Below, one piece after another: positions 11,255 to 23,439 of a stretch of 64,000 bases of DNA; the first letter of the stretch is position 1; each line of letters begins with the position of its first letter. The notes beneath the pieces were generated by a model. The model was not told where the DNA came from, searched no databases, and saw nothing but the letters and a program-made list of their open reading frames with translations. Both the position numbers and the translations under genes were made by a program. The stretch comes from Glossina fuscipes (taxonomy: Eukaryota > Arthropoda > Insecta > Diptera > Glossinidae): the NCBI RefSeq assembly GCF_014805625.2, contig NW_023998651.1, positions 979,742 to 1,043,741 on the forward strand, written 5' to 3'.

Positions 11255-11283
11255 AAAAATAATGGATTTCTTTTTCGCCAATC
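11255..11283 (-). repeat. mariner terminal inverted repeat, right
   Basis: Partner of 10033-10061, followed by the TA target duplication at 11284-11285. Confidence 0.85.
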
Positions 11284-12129
11284 TAATATATTGAATATAT
11301 TGAATATATATATAAATATATATATATTGAATCTGAACATGGATCTTCTAAAACAAATATGTCACAAGGCGCCATGCTATCGCGCCTTCAAACGCTTCAT
11401 ATTAGCCAGCCAACTATGTGAATTAGTTATGGGTGTATGTGAACTCATTTGTCTTATAATGTGCTGCAGTTCTTCCATTACCACAATCAACCCATCTCTG
11501 ACGTCTTCGCCTTTTCTTATTTTTGTTAAATCGCTTAGTAAGTTACAAATGGCGTTAACGGCATAAGGAATGGATCGACATGCCTGAGGCTGCAGTTGTT
11601 TTATTGCAGATGCACAACTGTGAACAATAGGAGGAGTGAAGAGAAGAGAGATAAACGTAACTCTGCATGCTTAGTTCAAAGAATATTGTTGCCGAATACT
11701 TACAAATGATGAAAAATGAACGCATTACCATACCCAAATTCTAATCAACCATGACGCAAAATAATGGAACGATTAACAGTAATGATACACCTGGACATTT
11801 AAGGCGGCCACATTTGGTTTTTTTTTTTCGAAAGTCACATACCCGATAAGATAAGTTTGCCTAAAAATTATCTATTTGACACAAATTCTTAGCATGTGGA
11901 CGAATACGTCAAAAAACAGACGTCTGTACGATTAACAAACATGTTGAAATAGAATATGATATTCGTGACTTAGTGAAGAAGAGAAAACACAAAGGAAAGA
12001 ATATTTTTGCGCAACAACATGAGTACTTGCATGTATTTTGGCAATTTTTCATTTAAAAAAACCATTGGGATAAATTTTTACAATGTATGTTAATGGTACC
12101 ATCTTTTTGTCACCACAGCGATACTGTGT
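11284..12129. other. No gene recognised
   Basis: AT-rich sequence, including a short ATATATA run at 11290-11330. The 91-codon frame at 11291-11566 shows no motif. Confidence 0.45.
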
Positions 12130-12330
12130 CAGAAGACTGATATTGGTTTCGAAGCGATTGAACCATCGACTCACTTCTTCGACATTTCGAAGCCGCCTGG
12201 CAGCCAAACCATGCTGCATCGATCTGAATAAGTGATAATCAGAATGAGCTGAGTACGCTGGGTACGTCAGAACTTCCCATTAATGACTTTGCGTTTGTTA
12301 ACTAAAATTATTGGTCTTTTTTGCAGTAAT
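12130..12330 (-). pseudogene. Second mariner relic (different lineage), C-terminal part
   Basis: On the minus strand, 12250-12140 reads YPAYSAHSDYHLFRSMQHGL, then an EEVSRWFNRFE stretch. This is the third-Asp region of a mariner-type transposase. Upstream (12325-12270) is KRPIILVNKRKVI, the segment that precedes the second Asp. About 25 codons between them, including that Asp, are deleted. The LFRSMQHGL block is not shared with the 10033-11283 element, so it is a separate lineage. Confidence 0.6.
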
Positions 12331-14365
12331 TCGGAGATATGATTGCATTGACCAAATGTACTCAGACATACATCTCTGGAGGGTAACATTTCGGTCGTGA
12401 AGTGACTAAGCACGGTTTAATATTGGCCGCTTCCCATATTTTTTCGTAGGGCGTCTGACTTATCTGAAACGCATCGAAACCCACTAGCACGTATTTATCA
12501 TTTTAGATAACTCTAATAGTATTGTAGGGATCCTTAAATCCACAAAATCCTTCAACGTAATCATCATTATTACAGACTTTATGAATACAAACACGATGTT
12601 CTAATACTTTTCGCGTGTTTCCTTTCGAAGAATATGCTGTGGACTTTAGACAAATAAAAATACGCCTTCTGACCTTCCACCTAAGACCAGGAAACCAATG
12701 AGATTTGATTATTATATTTGAAACCTCACATATTGTCATGGTATATTCGTGGAATAGCCGATTCCGTACTGTCTTATTTTAATAATAGCCTCATAAATAT
12801 ATTAACTAATAAATATATTCTACACGAAATTCTCCTCTAAGACCAAAATATTTATGTTTCTGCAAAACGCCTAGACATGTTGCATCGTTTCACCCTTACG
12901 GTGCTTTAACAATAAGCTTTGCAATCTCAGATATATTCGCTTTTCTGGCAGTAGTTTCCTTCTGATTCATTGCCAATGTCAATGAATTATAATCCGTCAC
13001 CATGTTAAACTTCAATCACTTCAATTATATTCTGAATCTACGTAGAGCATAAGTAACAGGCAATGTCTTCAGTTTAAAACTACCTGCGATATGTATATTG
13101 GAAATCACCCGTCGGTTTTGAAGAATAATATATAGGAAAATTAGGTTTTCTTAAAAAAATCGTTGTCTTAAATTATAAGGAAACAGCAAACCGTTTCAAT
13201 TCAATATACTCATTTTTATATGGTATTTTACATTTCATTGCACCTAAATTATTCAGTTAGCTCCATTTAAAGCATGGTGTCCGAAATTCCTATTACCGAA
13301 AACAAAAATTTCTGTCGTACAAGCTAAATGGGTTGCCGATATCAATCCAGATTTAACCAAATTTTTATAAAAATATGCAACGTAAATTTCATACGTATTC
13401 GCGTCTATATTTTATCTTTACGACTGCACGGACACATAGTGTAGCACGTACTTTAGTGTGATGTATTGTAGTCACATCACTTACCTCGCTACACATGTAA
13501 AAGGCACCTATTTACCCCTTGGAATAGGGTATTCGCTATGTGTCTAAGTGCCTTGTAATGGAGGCATCCCATCTCTTTGATACTCCTACTATCATCATCT
13601 TGTTGACTTTACTTAACTTTCCCTGCGCTGATTACATAAAATGTCTCCAACGTCACACTTTTATTTTCAAAACGATGTACTCTGCAATGTGTAACGTCCT
13701 CGACACCCTCAGTGAAGCATTTTACCATATTCGATTTTTTAATTTATTGCGAACCGCGTACGAGATGGCCATTTCCGACATTCAAATTGATGATTAAGAG
13801 CCAAACGACTTGAACGCCCCTCTAAAAGCAATTTCGTAGCGATTAGAAATTGTTCAACTGATACTACTATTACAAGTCATCAAGGTTATAAATCTTACCA
13901 CCATATCCACAAACAAGAGAACAAATATTTTCCGGAAGAAAGATTGCCCTCAAATATCATTTATAAATCTACATTTCCATTCTTTTGCTACAATCTACAC
14001 CATTTGCGGTGCAGGATAAGACAAGTTCGTTCGTACGCATGTGGTATTTGGAATTACTTACAATCTTATACCCATAAATTCAAGACAATTTTCTGAATAG
14101 ATCTGAGATTGTGTGCCTGCCCGTCCGCCTGAGCTTTGTGTTCAACTTACAGGTCGTAGTGTGGCGAATTTTTTTACATTCGCGTAATTTGTCTAAAATG
14201 CGAAGCTTAATGAAAATTGGATCGGACCGCCTTACATACAACGTCTTACTTTGAAATCTCATTATATGAGAAATAATTGCAATTTTCAGAATTCCTCGAC
14301 AAAAATCTTTGAATAAAAGAGCTAATTGCTTTAACCTTCTCTTATAAAACTGTTCCGATGAATGC
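12331..14365. other. No gene recognised
   Basis: About 2 kb of AT-rich sequence. Short open frames at 12503-12739 (minus) and 13540-13797 (plus) carry no motif I recognise and are likely chance. More of the 12.1-kb mariner may lie decayed just above 12330. Confidence 0.45.
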
Positions 14366-16525
14366 TGAGTAGCGATTCTGTCAAACAATTTAGGTAAAAC
14401 ACTCAACTTGACAATGTCTCCACAGTTCTTAACTTAATATCACTTTCCACACTTGTGAAGCGGAATAACAAAGTATTTTCCCAACACAAGGGGAAAACAG
14501 CTGATTTCAAGGACTCATTAAAAATCATTGAAATAAAACCACATAGCTCAACAAACTATGTTTTAAGTATACATGATGGGATCTCATCAGATCCAGGGAC
14601 AGAAATATATTTTAGAGACCTTAACCCAAAACATAATTTTCTGAAACGACGAAGTTAGGAATCAAAACCGAGCTAGAAATCGGATAGTTGACAGTTAAAT
14701 AGAAATTAGTCGCTGAAAAATTTCATAGGAAGTAGCTATCATAGATTCGAGGTTTCAATATCATCATAGAACTTCGAGCCATTGGGAGAAACATGTGAGG
14801 GATATATGGAGATTCTTCTTTTGGAGTTGGCAAATTTATAAAAATATCTAGGATTAACAAACAGTGAGGATTTTATCAACTGAAGATGTTTGCAATAATA
14901 TTGATGATTGAGGTAATCAAATCTATGTCTTGAAGCAGACTGGGCAAAATAGTTACAAGCAGAATAGATTTTCATAAGTTTTTTTGAAAGTCTGCTTTTC
15001 CTATTTCGGTAATATTTAATTGTCTTGTTAATCCATGGCGGGTACAGGCTTCAAGGGCGAGGTTGTTTGTTCGCAACGGATTTCAGAAATAGCTAGATGT
15101 CATATATTATAGAGCGAAAACAATAAAGTTTCAATATTTCCAGCAGAGAAATCAAGCATAACGTGTGAAAGATGAGATTTAAGCAGTAAAATATTGGTTT
15201 TTTTAAAACCATAATGTTTATTCGCTGAATTCGGATTTGACACATTAGAATGGTACAACCGTTCATCATGCCTGTAATGAAAGGAAATACAAATTGCTGG
15301 ATGATACGAATCCTCAGGTAAACTTAAAGATGCACAGCGATTTACAACTATCTCCGGGCAACTGGCAAAGCAAAGATCGAGCAGTCTGCCATTAGTTATG
15401 AGTACGGTTGTATTGAAGTAAATTACGAACAAATAATTCATTGAAAAATACAATAGTTCTATCAGATGTTTAAGGGTGGCACATACAGCCAGAATTAACA
15501 CTATAACACTAAGAGACTTGTGGCGAATTGAAATCCTCCCACGCTATGACTATATCAGTAGGTTTAGACTTTTCGACCATTTCACAAATGAAACTATCAA
15601 GTTTCTTATGAATAAAGATATCCGCTCTTGGGAGGATGTAGGGGTAAGTCGCGTATAACCGTTTATTGTCAATTTTTGCCCGAATGGCAAAAAATTCAAC
15701 GTCGGAAGGAGTAAGAAATTCAATTAAATAGGCCAGGACTGCAGCAGATATGGTAATTAAAACACGACCGCCAGTGCGACCCAATCGATCCATTCTGAAA
15801 GTCTGTAAGAATGAATTGTGAAAAATTGTTGACGAATGCAAATAAGGCTTTACCTAAGTTTCAGTGAAGGGCAAACAGGAAAACTCCCTGCTTACTGAAT
15901 TTAGGGAAGTAGAGAGAATGTTTGAGTTAAGCCGCTAACATTTTGTAAGTGAAAGTTACTGGGCCTGAAGAAACGTTGTTTATTGAGGGTGGATGAACTA
16001 CCGAATTATTATTACGCTGAGGACCCCCAGGAATCAACTCCTTCATTTATTATCCAAGCGGCCTCAATGGTTTACGACGGGGCCAGTTTGAAAAAGGTCA
16101 CACTAAAGTGGTCAAAATTATATTAACAATCTGTTAGCAACCGGGGCCAGTTTACCAAGCAATTAATGTCCAACCCCTCTTCGTCCCTTAGTCGATGTGT
16201 CTTGGGAGTTGCCAAACACATCGAATACAGCAAGCTTACAAAAATGTCGACGAAGTTTTCCGGACTTAATTCCGACCACGATAGAGCCTACTTTTTAATC
16301 AAATATCTTAGATGTTTGTTCCGCGCCTTTCGTTGCCAAGGCATATTGGTACCACTTTCCCTATTTATTTATTGACTTGACAGGTTGGTACACTTTATCC
16401 GGCTAATTAATTCAGAAATGCATTTGCAGACACGTCGGGTTCACTATGTTTGCCTCATTTATTAAAAAGTACACCACTGCTTTCGCAAGTACACCTTTTC
16501 ACACGTCATAGGAATCGAAACTACA
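14366..16525. repeat. Long inverted repeat, left arm
   Basis: This 2.16-kb arm matches 46920-48657 in inverse orientation at about 98% by eye. The partner lacks about 422 bp (15361-15780). It contains the distal part of CR1-like copy C and most of the foreign insert. The breakpoint at 14366 falls within the CR1 reverse transcriptase: C' continues into CR1 sequence there while C does not. Confidence 0.85.
15100..15890 (-). pseudogene. ORF2 endonuclease remnant, copy C
   Basis: Two frames carry the endonuclease blocks: 15509-15841 (RTGGRVLITISAA, TYPYILPRADI and WEDFNSPQVS, where the usual GDFN reads EDFN) and 15100-15501 (NGRLLDLCFAS, SLPEDSYHPAICISFHY). A frameshift near 15480-15510 separates them. 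In C' the stretch 15361-15780 is missing. Confidence 0.7.
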
Positions 16526-16530
16526 TGTGG
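16076..16530. other. 455-bp insert of unknown origin inside copy C
   Basis: Sequence unrelated to the CR1-like family sits between two diverged copies (about 110 bp each, 15960-16075 and 16535-16640) of the ORF1/ORF2 junction region. It holds a 69-codon plus-strand frame (16166-16375, starting MSNPSSSLSRCVLG) and two nearby copies of GGGGCCAGTTT (16080 and 16144). It is also present in C' (46920-47365). I do not recognise the peptide. A small non-autonomous element is possible. Confidence 0.5.
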
Positions 16531-16779
16531 AGCTGAAGAAACGCTTAGTTTTTTTAAGGGTTTATGAACTACCGAATTAGTATTACGATCCTGAGGAATG
16601 AATTCTTTCATTTACTATCCAAGTGGCCACAATGATGTATTTAACAGAATTTTCATTTTTTCAGTCGAAACTAATACCTTAAAAGGCGAGATAGCTGTCC
16701 GTTGAGATGGAACCAATTCGAAAATGCTTACACGCTTCAAATTGGTGTATGGGAACTTTGCAGCTAGATAACTTTTTAT

Positions 16780-17511
16780 TTAATCGACAGAGTTGCCAGG
16801 CGTCAATCCTGACATGAGTATTGCTTTTCTGGGGGGTACTACCGACAAAAAGACGGCATATCTGCTAGAAGCAATAGAATTTGCAGGTAGAGAATTTCGC
16901 AAGAATATAGAGGGGGTGACCAGATTTGCACGTGGAGCTTGTGCGACTTGCACAGCATGGTGACCAGCAGACACCCCTGAACAGCCAGGGGGAGAGACGG
17001 ATTTGTTATTTTTATTAGTATTTTTTGTTGATTTACAAACTGGATAGCACTACTGGGAGCAGATTCCCTTGCCACTTCAGCATAGCTAGAACGAGCGGAG
17101 CTTTTCAACTTATTCGGAAATTTTTTAATAGCGTCCAATTGAACGATAGCCTAATCACTAACGTTCTTTGTAGCCAAGAATGGAGCACTCACATGATTGG
17201 ACGAATTGGATATCGGCGAAAGCGGAAGTACCACACGCTACACTTCGACACGGTCTTATACAGGCTGGGGGAGAACGTGACTATTCTAGATAACGACACT
17301 CATTGAAGATTAACTTGATTTTTCCAAACTTCCCATACAAAGTAACGTAATTTTTGCTTAGTTCAAAAAACCTGATCTTTGTCTTCCTGAACAGCGTATA
17401 ATAGTCAATAAAAGAACACTTCATGTCAAAAAGTAACAGACAATAGATTGAAGAAAAAAGAGAGAGCGATTGTGAAGAAAAAAAAACATAAATGTTTTTC
17501 TCCCACACCAA
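16780..17511 (-). pseudogene. ORF1 remnant, copy C
   Basis: Short minus-strand frames at 16780-16974, 16839-17138 and 17281-17511 correspond to consecutive parts of copy E ORF1 (SSYAEVARESAPSS, AVFLSVVPPRKAILMSGLTPG). The Cys-rich PHD part is largely deleted, leaving the following coiled segment (LSKNYVTLYGKFGKIKLIFNE). Confidence 0.6.
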
Positions 17512-17886
17512 ATTTATCTCTCAAATTAGACGTAAACGACGCTCTACTAAGGACACAGTAAATAAAGAGCAAGCCTAGAGAAAAAACTGTAAACACGCAA
17601 AAATCAAGAAAGAGATTTACTGCGGAGAGTACAAGTGCTGACCGCAAAAACCAAAACGAATAGCACGACAAGACGATCAATATAGTTCAATTAATTACAA
17701 CACTTTTGTACTTTATAATTAAGTATATTTTAAACATGTATAAAGCTACAAAGAAATAAGTTAAGAAATATAAACTGCAAAATTTCTTCGCACAAATCGG
17801 AACAGACTAAGAACATATTTTGCTTTATTACTTGCCTGCAATAACATTTCTCTTTCCTATCAACTATTACACAGAGTTGCCACTGA

Positions 17887-18439
17887 CCAATATTTTTGTT
17901 TCTCTCAGGATAAGTCTATGGGCGAAGTGATCCTATTATAAAGCGATCGTAAGTAGTCCTATTATAAAGCATAACATTTTGCGGATTCTGATGGCTCACA
18001 GGCTGTTATTCAAAGTAGGCNNNNNNNNNNGTCGGCGGCCATAAATAGAGGATAGTATTTCACTAGCACCACATTTTCAATTCATAGCTTTTGCGGGCAA
18101 CGGCATAGGTTATAACATTCTCGCTAATCCTGGGTTGCATTCTTCAGGTTCCATCTCAATGATTCGCATAGGCTTTGCAAATTTCGGCTTTGGTCATTTG
18201 AATTTCTGCGCACAGGCGCTCCGTTGCCCTCTATTGCATCATAAAGGGTATTTGGTAATTAAAAACTGGAATATGGAGTTAAATAGATCGATGAAAGTTC
18301 TGTGCTTTAACAAAATCTCGAAGATTCCCGTAAAAAAAGTGCTACTATGTACTCTCAGAAAGCTCTGGTTAAGTCTTGTTCGTTGGCAATAATTCGACGC
18401 AATGTTCTAACAACATGGTGTGACCAACTGGCCTGAACA
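17887..18439. other. No gene; contains assembly gap
   Basis: Ten Ns at 18021-18030 mark an assembly gap of unknown true size. Just before it a 14-bp direct repeat (TCCTATTATAAAGC at 17931-17944 and 17957-17970) is seen. The 85-codon frame at 18135-18392 is not recognised. Confidence 0.6.
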
Positions 18440-18640
18440 TTCTGATACTGGTTATTTCGCACGCTTACGTTTATGGAGGTATCGATTAATGAAACCTATC
18501 TCTTGTGGCCAATGGAAGTAACGGCTAACGCTTTGCATCGTCTTTCGAATTCCCACGTTTGTCTCTAAGGTCGTCATGACTCTGTTGTAGCATACTTAAC
18601 CGTAACCATCCTGTTGAGTTGTGCTTCCACAGCTGATCTT
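18440..18640 (-). pseudogene. Ty3/gypsy-type integrase fragment
   Basis: The minus-strand translation around 18580-18490 gives VGIRKTMQSVSRYFHWP. This fits the zinc-binding (HHCC) segment of retroviral-type integrases, where a His-rich loop is followed by GxxKT...YYWP. Stops and shifts occur on both sides and the Cys pair is not kept. It is a short scrap, and the element group is uncertain. Confidence 0.45.
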
Positions 18641-20194
18641 CCTTGTCACTCAGTGATCTGGAATAATGTCTATAAAACTATCCATCGATAATCGTGTATT
18701 CAGGATACTTGATTGTTGTTTATAGTTTTCATCGCCCACGAGCATTCGGTGCAGTTAATTTACTCCAATCTGGAGAATATGGTGGGTGGGGCCTTAAATC
18801 AAGCATACACATATACGAATGTGGTCAGTTTCCTCATATCTAAATCTTGATTCAGCATCTAGCAAATACGTTCTTTGAAAAAGTTCACGTCTTGCTTTTA
18901 TCCCATGTCGACGTCCGTACATCCTTTTCTGAACTTGAGCGATGCTTTCGCCAGTGGTTATAATATTAAGCCGTTCCCAACCTTTATTGTTATTCAAGCT
19001 GATACGATCGCATGTCATTTCAAATACCTAAAATTTCATATACGTAAATCTGGACCGATCCTTTCCTTTCCGAATCCTTTCGCTAATTTATGCAGGCACA
19101 TTGCTTTTCAAAGGCAAAAACACTAACAACGACTGACTCAAGCGTTAACTAACAAGTGTGTTCTAAACGGCTGGAAATTTGGTGAGTACATATCAAGGCA
19201 GGTATAAACATATTCATCATCTTCATGTTCAAATTGTAAACTGTTGAGGCATTTTATGTTTATATGGGCAAATATATGTTTATGTTGACAAAGAATCTTT
19301 TATACTCGCTACGCCAATTATTTCTATTACACATTACCTATAACAACACCAACTGCCAGTAGAAAACGCTTCCATAGATTTCCTCTTTCCAGCGGCTTAA
19401 TGTTAATTAATCAGACAGAGTTGTTTATCTTCTAAAAAACTTGAGAAGAGTATAGTATATTGTTTGAATGTAACACGAAATGTTATTTATTTAAGGATTT
19501 TTCAAATTTAGCTACAATTGCAGCTTTATTAAGCAAGGTATATTGATTGAAATTTAGTTAGTTTGTTTATCTATACATGAAATTTAACGGAAATAATATA
19601 ACAGGCAAGCTCGACTGACCCTTGGCAATAAATGTTATGCTAAATATTATCAATAAATTATTATAAAAGTATGTAAATCAAGAAAAATGAATGATTGCAA
19701 GAACAGAATTCATGTATGAATAACTAAGAGAAAAAAAGGAGTACACCTTTAGATCAGAAGCACTGCTATAGATTCGAGTTGGAAGTGAAGCCCTAAGTCT
19801 TTACAGATATGCAAAAATTTAGCAAGTGAAAATATTGAACCAATTTAGGTCAATTTTCGTGTAATATCGCTATCACGATTAGAAATTAATTTGGATACAA
19901 CATAGACTAAGCAACCATATTACGAATTTGATAGAATTTAGAAAATCTGATATTGATATTAAACTATACCGTAGGTCCTAAAGCGGTTGAAATGTTCATA
20001 ATTTCATTTGCATTGACTACGTTTAATGAAGATACATTTTCTATAGAAACGGTTCGAAATCTTGAAGTTTATCTGACCAAGTAATTTCGACGAGCCAACC
20101 ATTTATTAAGATAATTAAGAACGAAACACTAAGGATAAATCCACGTTTACCAAGTGACGATAATGCAGCCAAAAGCTATATATTTTTAAAAAAG
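18641..20194. other. No gene recognised
   Basis: About 1.5 kb, strongly AT-rich towards 19200-20190. Two short frames on opposite strands near 18794-19126 overlap each other and show no motif. More gypsy sequence may be decayed here. Confidence 0.4.
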
Positions 20195-22090
20195 AGGCAA
20201 AGGCAAGCGGTTCCCAACCCAAATTCCTAAGAGCAAAGAGCAGAGATTGCTTTTGGAAGGAGTGGACTGGATCTGCGTAGCTTCTATAGAAAGAAGGAAG
20301 AGTTCTTGTAACATATGGATTGTTGAACTGTTTGAACCTTAGTTTAATAAAACTTAACGCTGACCTCGACTAATTTAACGAAAGTCGAAAGTACATATTG
20401 GAAGGTAGTCTTTGGTGGAATAAAACCCTTAAGTCTATGAACGAATGTCCAATTGTCAGCAGTGAATGCAATTCCTCTTGAAAAGAAAAGTTTCTTGAAT
20501 TTTTTTAATATGATTTCATACAATCTAATGAGCGCTGGTTTACCAAATTACCTAAGTGAACGAGACAACAGTCCAAAGCAAATGAAAAAACCGTTTAAAA
20601 TCCTATAACATAGTTGGAAATGGACATATCTGCCGCGAGGGACATCTGATTTCATGGGAAATTGATCAGATCTGATGGGGTTAAATAGTACTTTAAATGA
20701 CTTGTCGTTATGAAAAGAAGAGCTTAGCCACTTCAATAAGGGGGAAGAAGAAAGGCCGAGGCCTGAAGTTTAAAAAGTAATAATTTATGACTAACTAGGT
20801 CAAAAACTGTCTCTGTATGTATGTTATTTGTGTGAAACCCACTAGAGAAAGGCTTAAAAATAACACAAGTAATCTCTAAAAGATTCGTAAAGGTTGATCA
20901 TCCTATCAGAAAGCCACGCTAAAATGGACAAGTACAAGATATGATAGCGAAAGCTAACTAACAATTCATTCTAAAAATTTGGGTAAAGAACTCAATTCCT
21001 GTAGAGTTCTCGTCGGGGACATTTCCACATTTATGAAGTGGAATAAGCAAGCAACTGTTTCATTACACGACGAAAATATCTGCTTTCTCAAAAGGATTAA
21101 AAATATTTATGTTAATACCACAGTTCCCCAGAACGTTATGTGAGTATAAATTGTAGAAAGCCATCAAGCCTTGGAGCGCAATTATGTTTTAGTGATTTCA
21201 GGCCTTGTAATACGTGGTTTTCTGAAATAAATTCAACGTCTGGAGGAGTTGGAAATTCAAATGAATAGGACGGAAATGCGATTGATGTGACGATTAAAAC
21301 ACCTCGACCACTACATTCTAGCCGATCTCCTGTAAAAATATAGAAAGTGTTTCGAAAATGTACTGAGGAATGCAGATCAGGCCTTAACCAGATTTCAGTA
21401 AAAGCCAAAGAGGAAAATTTTGTGCTCACTGAATTTAGATGAGTAGTGAATTTGACAGTTTAGGTTTATAATATTTTAGCAAATGATAGTCACTGGGCCT
21501 GGGAAAACATTCAATTTCACACACATTCAGACAACATTCAGAGGCCTGCACAGTAAAGCAAATTCATTTATTAAAGACCCTAGTGCGGTTTATTTGACAT
21601 AATTTTCACGTATTCCGTTGGAACTAGAATCTTGAACGTCAAGATGGCTCAAGTTTGAAATGTAGATATTTAAATAATAATACGACTTGGATTAACAGAT
21701 GGGACCTTGGTGGCAATATAATTTTTTATATTACTACATGAGGTGTCGGGTGTCAGTTTTAAAGAAACTGAGTGCTTTAGATACCAACATTCGTCGAACA
21801 CATTTTTAATATTCTCAAGCTTTTCAGACAGTGCCACGTGTTGTTTATAAATTTGCAAAAAAACCTTTTCCCATCTGAATAAAGAAACTATATAAATCTA
21901 TATACGGCAGCCGAGACATGATCAATACATAAGCCTATCATTGATTCCAAGACTGCGTCCGTGACTCTGCTAATAATACCAACAAATTTTGCGTGGCAGT
22001 GTCGCTCCCAAAACCAGAAATGGAGCGATCAGATTCCCGAACTTGGAAAATTGTTAAGACACAAAAACAAGCACGACCCCGACATGCGCT
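20195..22090 (-). mobile_element. CR1/jockey-group non-LTR retrotransposon, copy D (highly decayed)
   Basis: On the minus strand, about 22090-21900 matches the PHD region of ORF1 and 21858-21670 the rest of ORF1 (SYIATKVPSVN-like). 21429-21240 is the endonuclease start (FTEIWLRPDLHSS, GRGVLIVTS). 20736-20548 is reverse transcriptase (MKWLSSSFHNDKSFKVLFN). About 20195-20280 is the ORF2 C-terminal segment. Large internal deletions join the endonuclease to the reverse transcriptase at about 21235. It looks the oldest copy of the family here. Confidence 0.7.
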
Positions 22091-22539
22091 CAGAGTTTCC
22101 AATTTTTTACTGTAAGTAAGCGTTTTTGCTTCCTTACGAAATAAAAGTCCGTCCGCTTAAAAGTCCGCCCGCAATCCGCCACCAGCAAGTCCGATCTGCC
22201 CGCAGGCCGTTCTGTGAGCAATACGCGGACAGCTCCCCCCAATATCAAAATCATAAAACACACACTTATACCTATACAGTATACCTATACCTTGTACAGA
22301 TAAAATCATAATATCTAAACTAAAACACTAAATATGCCTATACCTTGTAACGAGAAAAATGTGTAAACACCTATTGTACAGGCCCACGTGAGTTAATTCA
22401 TAGAAACACACAACACATGTGTGTAAAGAGAAAAGTACAAGCACATAGTGAGGAGGCCTCTGTAAAAACACAGAAGCACACCACAGCACAGATTAAGAAC
22501 CCCAGTGTACCAAAAAGCTTAGATGCAAATTTCAAAATG

Positions 22540-22770
22540 TAAGAGCGGAGTCAAGAACCCAAATAAAAGAAAAACTTAGTTGCAAGAAATCAATATGTTA
22601 AGAACACAAGTAGAATCTCAAAATGTTTAAGAACTCGAAGGTTAAACAAAACTCAAAGTACAAATACTAGTAGAATCTCAAGAACTCAAAGGCTAAATAA
22701 AACTCAAAGTATAAATACAAGCAAAATCCCAACATGTTTAACAAGCAAGAAGTAAGCTTAGGTAGAAAAT
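22540..22770. repeat. Imperfect tandem repeat, ~50-bp unit
   Basis: A unit containing AAGAACTC, AAACAAAACTCAAAGT and TAGAATCTCA occurs about three times between 22560 and 22740 with small changes. The surrounding sequence (22100-22950) is A-rich and has no gene. Confidence 0.6.
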
Positions 22771-22965
22771 CCTTGCATGCAAAACAAACCTCAGCAAGAG
22801 TCTCTACGTGTAAAAATGCGCAGAATGTGTAGCACCGTTAGAGTAAACAAAGCAAGCAGAATTGAACTTGGGTAGGGAAAGAAATAGTAAAAACATACGA
22901 TAATGCATAAACTGCATACACACATTGTACAAAGACACGATCACACATGTAAAAACACACAAAAC

Positions 22966-23205
22966 ACATGCAAACACAGTGCACTAGCACCCACATACCT
23001 AACGGTGATCAAATCACGCGATTTGGTGCCTGAGTGCTTGTGAGTAGAATTTGAACAAAACATAGTAATAAGCTATATACAAAGTACATGCAAACTCAGT
23101 GCACAAGCACTCACATACCTAACGGTGATCGAATCACGGGATTTGGTACCTGAGTGCTTAGCGAGTAGATATTTGATCAAACATAGTAATAAGCTAGTTG
23201 TAAGT
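22966..23205. repeat. 120-bp tandem duplication with nested palindromes
   Basis: Two copies, offset by exactly 120 bp, share more than 90% identity. Each contains an arm pair AAGCACTCA/TGAGTGCTT (mutated in copy 1) around a second pair GGTGAT/ATCACC-like (GTGATCGAATCAC). They lie about 160 bp upstream of a TATA box, where an LTR U3 enhancer or a promoter element would sit. Confidence 0.7.
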
Positions 23206-23360
23206 TGGTTTTAAGTTGTATACAAGTAGGATCAGGCGAGTGGTAACTAAGGTTGCGACTACAGCCAACCTAAGCTAAGCATACACATAAGCATATTACC
23301 TCAAACTTATGTAAACACATAGAGCATGTTGGCATTAGGACAAGCGAGTGAGACTCAGGC

Positions 23361-23425
23361 TATAAAAGAACAGCGCATCGCACAGACTCGTTCATTTCGG
23401 TGTCATAGCTGCCTGGAGGTAAGTG
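23361..23425 (+). promoter_or_regulatory. Candidate core promoter (TATA + initiator) and splice donor
   Basis: TATAAAAG at 23361-23368 lies 33 bp upstream of the A of TCATTT (23392-23397), a perfect match to the arthropod initiator TCAKTY. A consensus splice donor (GAG/GTAAGT) follows at 23419. An AATAAA lies at about 23810. The block 22966 to about 23850 could be an LTR (U3-R-U5) or the start of an unseen transcript. Confidence 0.45.
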
Positions 23426-23439
23426 GTTACAGACAATAT

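Larger units (their letters stand above)
10033..11283 (-). mobile_element. mariner DNA transposon, mellifera-like subfamily, near full length
   Basis: This is a 1251-bp element flanked by TA on each side (10031-10032, 11284-11285), with 29-bp terminal inverted repeats that differ at three positions. The size, TA target and single minus-strand transposase are standard for Tc1/mariner. The transposase is inactivated by a stop, a deletion and loss of the start codon. The element could still be moved in trans if its repeats remain bound. Confidence 0.9.
14366..17886 (-). mobile_element. CR1/jockey-group non-LTR retrotransposon, copy C
   Basis: Read on the minus strand, it starts near 17886 at the family 5' terminus (variant GTGGCAACTCTG). 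It has a 5' UTR and ORF1 fragments (16780-17511), a 455-bp foreign insert (16076-16530) at the ORF1/ORF2 junction, the endonuclease (15100-15841), and the start of the reverse transcriptase. It breaks off at 14366. Its lower part (14366-16525) is repeated in inverse orientation as copy C'. Confidence 0.8.

Noticed and set aside
13540..13797. 85-codon frame in the 12.3-14.4 kb spacer
   Set aside because: No recognisable domain. Length is within what chance gives in this sequence.
16166..16375. 69-codon frame kept in both inverted-repeat arms as a possible gene
   Set aside because: Conservation is explained by the recent duplication. The differences seen include two replacements and one silent change, with no sign of selection.
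18794..19126. Opposing open frames as a host gene fragment
   Set aside because: They are mutually antisense, carry no motif, and lie next to a decayed gypsy fragment.
22966..23205. tRNA or structured RNA, because of the nested palindromes
   Set aside because: The arms do not form a cloverleaf, and no A/B box pair with correct spacing is seen.
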